Positions 60,567 to 64,000 of a stretch of DNA of 64,000 nt are shown one piece after another; within the stretch, counting starts at the first letter, position 1; every line of letters begins with the position of its first letter. Source of the stretch: Simplicispira hankyongi (lineage in GTDB: Bacteria > Pseudomonadota > Gammaproteobacteria > Burkholderiales > Burkholderiaceae_C); assembly GCF_003570885.1 (NCBI RefSeq), contig NZ_QXJC01000011.1, forward strand, positions 40,607 through 104,606. Direction: 5' to 3'. Below the pieces are notes generated by a model. It had not been told where the DNA came from and did not search any database. It saw only the letters and a program-made list of their open reading frames with translations. A program made the translations under genes and the position numbers.

Positions 60567-62537
60567 GTGCCGTCGCCACTGATTCCCCCCGCATTGCCCG
60601 CATCACCGTCGCACCAGAAGCTGCGCGCATGGCTGTGGGTCTTGCCGTTTTGCCTGGCTGTGGTTCTGGTGCTGGCCGTGATGGCGGTGCTTGAGGCCAG
60701 CGATCGGCGCGACCTGGAGGCGCTGCGCCACACCATGGAAGTGGATGCACTGGGTCTGCAAGACAAGCTGAGTGCGCGCATTGAGTCCGAGCAACTGCGC
60801 CTTGACGGCTTGGCCGCGCATTTGGTGGCCGACGGGGTTACGCCCGAGAACCTGGCGTTGGACAGCGCGGTGCGCAGTGCGCAACAGGCGTACTGGGTCA
60901 GCCTGATATGGCTTGACCCGAACAATCGCATTCTGGCGGAGGTGCCTGACCCGCGCCACGCCCTGGGGCGCGACGACATTCCGACGGGTGTCTCGGTGCA
61001 TCTGCTCGCGCCGCTCCACCATGGCGGCAGACAGACCGGCATGCTCATTGCCAGGCTGCAGCCGGCGCGCTTGCTCAAAGAGTTGACCCCCTGGTGGATG
61101 GGGCAGCGCTACGACATTCGCCTGATGGATGATTTTGACCAGGTGGTGGCTGCCGCGCCTGGCGCCGCCTGGCGCTTTGCGGTTCCACCGCTGTCGCACC
61201 GCATCAGCCTCTCGCCCCTGCTGAGCGAGACCTACCTGGAACTGGCTCTGCGTGAGCGCTTTCGCCCCTGGTTTCGCACCTTTCCGTCTTGGCTGTTGGG
61301 CGCTTTGCTGGCCATGATCGGCTGGGCCTCGCTGCTGCTGCGCCGCCAGATGCAGGGCGTGCGGCGTGCCGAGGCGGCCTGGCGCACCGAGGCAGCCTGG
61401 CGCACGGCCATGGGCGAGTCGCTGCGTGTTGGTCTGCGTGCCCGCGATCTGCACGGGCGCCTGCTCTACGTCAACCGCGCCTTTGCAGATATGGTTGGCT
61501 ACAGTGTTCAGGAGCTCTTGGGCCATGTTCCGCCCATGCCTTACTGGGAAAGCGAGAACATGGATGAGATGCAGGTCTTGCATCGCCGCACCATGTCGGG
61601 GCGGGCGCCCCCGGAAGGCTATGAGGTGCGTTGGAGGAAACGGGATGGAGGCGTTCTGGAGGTGCTGATCGTGGAAGCGCCCCTCATTGATGCGCGCGGT
61701 AGCCAGATCGGCTGGATGGGGTCGGTGCTCGATATCACCGAACGCCTTCGCGCGCAGGAGAGCGAGCGGCGCCGTACCGAAGCCATGGCGACCCAGGCTC
61801 GGCTGGCCACCTTGGGCGAAATCGCCTCGACCTTGGCACACGAGCTCAACCAGCCCCTGGCGGCAATTTCCAGCTACAACGCCGGTTTGCAAAATGCACT
61901 CAAGAACCGCAACGTGACCGATGGGCACATCACCTTGGCGCTGGCACGCCAGGCCGAGCAGACGGAGCATGCTGCGGCCATCGTGCAACGCATCCGGGAT
62001 TTTTTGTCGCGCAGAGAACCGCACCGAGAGCCTTGCGATCTTGCGGATATTGCCACCCAAGCGGTGCAATTGCTGGGGCGCGACCTGTCGCAGCGCCGGG
62101 TGCGCGTAGTCAACCAGCTGCCCGTGCGTACGCATCTGGTGGAGGGCGACCGCGTGCTGCTGGAGCAGGTGCTCATCAACCTGATCCGCAACGCCGCCGA
62201 CGCGCTGACTGCAGGCGCGGATTCCGGGCGCTTGCCCAAAACCATCACGCTGGGTTTTAGTGTCGTCTCGGAGCGGTTTGTGCGCTTTGATGTTTGTGAC
62301 AATGGCCCTGGTCTGAAGGGGCAGGGCATTGAGCAGCTGTGTCAGCCCTTTTTCTCTACCAAGACCGACGGCATGGGCATGGGCATGGCCATTTGCCGCT
62401 CGATCATTGAGGCGCATTACGGTTCCATGGATGCGGCGGATCTCCCCCAGGGCGGCGCGCGCATCAGTTTCATCTTGCCGCTCGCCGTGCCCGTGTTGGC
62501 GGATTCGCCAGAGATCATTGAGAAAGCTTTGATATGA
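60567..62537 (+). CDS. DctB/FixL-type membrane sensor histidine kinase with PAS domain
   Basis: A 656-residue kinase. Membrane helices lie near 21-42 and 242-259, bracketing a periplasmic sensor domain of about 200 residues. A PAS domain follows (about 283-395), then a dimerisation box TLAHELNQPLAAISSYN with the phosphorylated histidine near 425, an ATP-binding N box LINLIRNAADAL and a glycine box DNGPGLKG. HELNQPL is typical of the DctB/FixL-related group. TTG at 60564 and GTG at 60567 are adjacent possible starts; GTG is used. Its stop overlaps the regulator start by four bases. It probably senses the substrate of the divergent TRAP transporter. Confidence 0.9.
   Translation: MPSPLIPPALPASPSHQKLRAWLWVLPFCLAVVLVLAVMAVLEASDRRDLEALRHTMEVDALGLQDKLSARIESEQLRLDGLAAHLVADGVTPENLALDSAVRSAQQAYWVSLIWLDPNNRILAEVPDPRHALGRDDIPTGVSVHLLAPLHHGGRQTGMLIARLQPARLLKELTPWWMGQRYDIRLMDDFDQVVAAAPGAAWRFAVPPLSHRISLSPLLSETYLELALRERFRPWFRTFPSWLLGALLAMIGWASLLLRRQMQGVRRAEAAWRTEAAWRTAMGESLRVGLRARDLHGRLLYVNRAFADMVGYSVQELLGHVPPMPYWESENMDEMQVLHRRTMSGRAPPEGYEVRWRKRDGGVLEVLIVEAPLIDARGSQIGWMGSVLDITERLRAQESERRRTEAMATQARLATLGEIASTLAHELNQPLAAISSYNAGLQNALKNRNVTDGHITLALARQAEQTEHAAAIVQRIRDFLSRREPHREPCDLADIATQAVQLLGRDLSQRRVRVVNQLPVRTHLVEGDRVLLEQVLINLIRNAADALTAGADSGRLPKTITLGFSVVSERFVRFDVCDNGPGLKGQGIEQLCQPFFSTKTDGMGMGMAICRSIIEAHYGSMDAADLPQGGARISFILPLAVPVLADSPEIIEKALI
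61371..61406 (+). repeat. Tandem 18-base duplication within the kinase gene
   Basis: Two copies of an 18-base unit (GAGGCGGCCTGGCGCACC and GAGGCAGCCTGGCGCACG), differing at two bases, encode EAAWRT twice in the helix linking the second membrane segment to the PAS domain. Confidence 0.85.
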
Positions 62538-63163
62538 ACACTGCAAGCGGCGCGCTCCAACCCTGTGTCTATCTGGTGGACGACGAAGCGGCGGTGCGCG
62601 ACGCGCTGGTCTTTCTGCTGCAGTCGCGCAATCTGGCGGTGCAAAGTTTTGCCAGCGCGGCCGAACTGCTGCAGAACCTGGCGCCTGCGGACCGCCTGCG
62701 CGGGTGTTTTCTGCTCGATGTGCGCATGGATCCGGTCTCAGGCCTGGCGCTGCACGGTGAACTGTTGGTTCGCGGCGTGCGCAACCCCGTGCTTCTGATG
62801 ACTGGCCATGGTGATATTCCCATGGCGGTGGAGGCCCTGAAGAAAGGGGCCTTTGATTTTCTTGAAAAACCCTATAGCGACAACACGCTGGTGGACCGCC
62901 TGGAGCAGGCGCTGGCGGTAGATGCTGCGATGCACAACCACCAGGCTCGCGGTGCAGAGCTGCGCGCCCGCTTGGCCAGCCTGACGGAGCGTGAACAAGA
63001 GGTCATGCAGCGCGTGGCCCTGGGGCGGCTCAACAAGGTCATTGCCGATGAGCTGGGCATTGCCGTGCGCACCGTGGAGGTGCACCGCGCCCGGGTTTTC
63101 AGCAAGCTGGGCGTGCGCTCGGCGCCGGAAGTCGCAACGTTGCTGGCGCACGGCACGCAGTGA
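62534..63163 (+). CDS. FixJ/LuxR-type response regulator
   Basis: 209 residues: a receiver domain (about 9-125) with acidic pocket D16/D17, phosphoacceptor D62 (LLDVRMD), a TGHGDIPMAV switch segment and the lysine in EKPYS, then a LuxR-type helix-turn-helix (about 145-205; LTEREQEVMQRVALGRLNKV). It is translated with the kinase (ATGA overlap) and likely controls the divergent dctPQM genes. This differs from classical DctB/DctD, where the regulator is a sigma-54 activator. Confidence 0.93.
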   Translation: MNTASGALQPCVYLVDDEAAVRDALVFLLQSRNLAVQSFASAAELLQNLAPADRLRGCFLLDVRMDPVSGLALHGELLVRGVRNPVLLMTGHGDIPMAVEALKKGAFDFLEKPYSDNTLVDRLEQALAVDAAMHNHQARGAELRARLASLTEREQEVMQRVALGRLNKVIADELGIAVRTVEVHRARVFSKLGVRSAPEVATLLAHGTQ

Positions 63164-63197
63164 GGACACTGCGTTGCGCAGTGCCGAAGAAGAAGTT

Positions 63198-63290
63198 GAC
63201 GAGCCTTACCCCGGCACTGGCTCCACAGTTAGGGCTGCTTGGTTCCCCACCTGACCCGGTTGGCTGCTTCACCATGCGGGGAGGCCCGTC
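63198..63290 (-). ncRNA. ffs: 4.5S signal recognition particle RNA
   Basis: On the minus strand GTCAGGTGGGGAACCAAGC forms the apical SRP domain: GTCAG, tetraloop GGAA closed by TGG and CCA, then AGCAGCC. In E. coli the same place reads TCC-GGAA-GGA, so the two sides have changed together. The outer arms GACGGGCCT (from 63290) and AGGCTCGTC (to 63198) pair over nine positions with one G-U, and TCCCCG pairs with CGGGG, making the expected long hairpin of about 93 bases. The RNA binds Ffh for membrane-protein targeting. It lies between the response regulator gene and the cytochrome b561 gene, in the latter's orientation. Confidence 0.87.
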
Positions 63291-63297
63291 ACCGCTG

Positions 63298-63303
63298 ATT
63301 GTA
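63298..63303 (-). promoter_or_regulatory. -10 element of the SRP RNA gene
   Basis: TACAAT on the minus strand, about 7 bases before the predicted RNA 5-prime end. The -35 region would lie inside the 3-prime end of the cytochrome b561 gene (TGAAGC, poor match). Confidence 0.5.
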
Positions 63304-63323
63304 TGCGACGCGCTGCGTGCGCT

Positions 63324-63878
63324 TCAGCGTGTGCCAGGCAGCATGCGCAGCACGGTGTCATCGCGCTGGACATAGTGGTGAAACAGGGCGGCTGCGGCGT
63401 GCAGGCCAACCAGCACATAGCCCACCGTGGCGCCGGTTTCGTGTAGTTCCTTGATCCAGGTTGCTGTTTCCTTGCTCTCAGTGATGGGCAGCAGCGGGAG
63501 CCCAACCCCACCTGGCAAGGTGACGGGAGCGCCCTTGGCGCTCAGTGCCATCCAGCCCAGAAGTGGCAGGCAGATCATCAACGCATACAACGCCACTTGC
63601 ACCAGATGGCCCAGCATGGCCTGCCACGCGGGGGGCGTCGGCGTAATTACCGGGGTGTTGCCCAGTGCGCGTGCCAGCAGGCGCAGCCACACAAGCACAA
63701 ATACCGAGAGGCCGAGGCCGAAATGCACCGATCTGAGTAGCGCCCGCCCAGCACTGTCTTTGGGGTATATCCCCTTCAGTTCCATGGTGGCGGCGGTAGC
63801 CACCAGCAACACGGCCATCAGCCAGTGCAGGGCAATGGACCAGCGGCTGTAGCGATGGACAAAGGTGTTTTGGGTCAT
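63324..63878 (-). CDS. Cytochrome b561
   Basis: A 184-residue di-heme membrane cytochrome of the bacterial CybB type, with four helices (about 13-33, 46-68, 85-107, 141-163). Candidate heme ligands are H8 and H18 (FVHRYSRWSIALHW) and the histidines in VGLHAAAALFHHY near the C terminus. It moves electrons between quinol and other partners in the membrane. ATG at 63878 has AGGAAAG upstream; a TTG six codons earlier would contain that site. Its upstream region is cut short by an insertion-sequence end about 33 bases before the start. Confidence 0.9.
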   Translation of the reverse strand: MTQNTFVHRYSRWSIALHWLMAVLLVATAATMELKGIYPKDSAGRALLRSVHFGLGLSVFVLVWLRLLARALGNTPVITPTPPAWQAMLGHLVQVALYALMICLPLLGWMALSAKGAPVTLPGGVGLPLLPITESKETATWIKELHETGATVGYVLVGLHAAAALFHHYVQRDDTVLRMLPGTR

Positions 63879-63909
63879 AGGTGCTTTCCTGGGCAAAGAA
63901 AACCGATGC

Positions 63910-64000
63910 TAGTGTGGTGTCTCAAAAGTAAGCATCAAATAATTGAGCCTGCAGCCCGTGCGACAGATGCCAGGATGGTGTCGGCGCTTTTGTGCCACAC
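63910..64000 (-). mobile_element. End of a probable IS630-family insertion sequence, cut by the window edge
   Basis: A boundary TA followed by GTGTGGTGTCTCAAAAGT looks like an IS630-type terminal inverted repeat with TA target. Immediately inside is the C terminus of a protein resembling IS630 transposases. The other end lies outside the window, so target-site duplication could not be checked. Confidence 0.5.
63935..64000 (-). CDS. C-terminal fragment of a putative IS630-like transposase
   Basis: The minus-strand frame from the window edge ends at TGA (63937-63935) and reads VWHKSADTILASVARAAGSI plus one residue. IS630-family transposases typically end with a W-K-ADxILxSVxR-like helix, which this resembles. 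Only 21 residues are visible, so the assignment is tentative. Confidence 0.5.
   Translation of the reverse strand: MWHKSADTILASVARAAGSII

Overview
The window is an ordinary-looking stretch of chromosome from a high-GC betaproteobacterium, most likely a member of the Comamonadaceae (Acidovorax/Comamonas/Hydrogenophaga type). The evidence is the gene order rpsB-tsf-pyrH-frr-uppS-cdsA-dxr-rseP-bamA-skp-lpxD-fabZ-lpxA-lpxB-rnhB, the protein sequence style, and a dispersed TAGCGCTTA...TAAGCGCTA palindrome that I associate with comamonads. No CRISPR array, prophage or plasmid gene was seen. The only mobile-element sign is the probable end of an IS630-like insertion at the right edge.

Layout. 1-1143: a class III adenylate cyclase fused to an FHA domain. 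1182-6693 (minus): a five-gene acyl-CoA degradation cluster (PaaH-like dehydrogenase, PaaG-like hydratase/isomerase, a Crp/Fnr regulator, an APH-type kinase-like protein and an ACAD10/11-type acyl-CoA dehydrogenase). 6764-8842: a FimV-like protein. 8998-12862: a hydrolase and O-acetylhomoserine sulfhydrylase (minus), then a CBS protein and aroC (plus). 12964-15726 (minus): a lytic transglycosylase, a ZTP riboswitch, glyA and nrdR. 16224-21624: a large DUF349 protein, two tRNA-Leu(CAG) genes and rnr. 21706-25939 (minus): an amidase, a D-amino-acid-dehydrogenase-like oxidase and a bifunctional NAD(P)HX repair enzyme.

26094-41095 is the translation, isoprenoid, outer-membrane and lipid A block on the plus strand, tightly packed with stop/start overlaps, ending in rnhB and a SpoU-type RNA methyltransferase. 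41307-46814 holds carA, an unrecognised small ORF, carB and greA. 46936-53743 holds a DUF4149 membrane protein, a glycosyltransferase-like gene with yhbY (minus), then rlmE-ftsH-folP-glmM with a candidate heat-shock promoter in front of ftsH. 53818-57277 carries an alpha/beta hydrolase, an aldo/keto reductase, a YbaK deacylase and plsY. 57338-63163 is a TRAP dicarboxylate-type transporter (dctPQM, minus) divergent from a sensor kinase and a FixJ-type response regulator. 63198-63290 is a 4.5S SRP RNA gene (minus), followed by a cytochrome b561 gene and the IS end.

The observations most worth a second look are: (i) a bipartite palindromic repeat with seven intergenic copies, five of them between convergent genes where they look like two-way terminators, and two further copies read in the same frame inside lpxB and an RNA methyltransferase gene; (ii) the ZTP riboswitch in front of glyA, with a visible candidate switching segment next to the ribosome binding site; (iii) the cyclase-FHA fusion; (iv) the ORF lodged between carA and carB; (v) a 12-bp stem between dctP and dctQ and a perfect 7-2-7 palindrome in the divergent dctP/sensor-kinase promoter region. 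All functional statements come from reading the sequence and from knowledge of the families; no database search was run.
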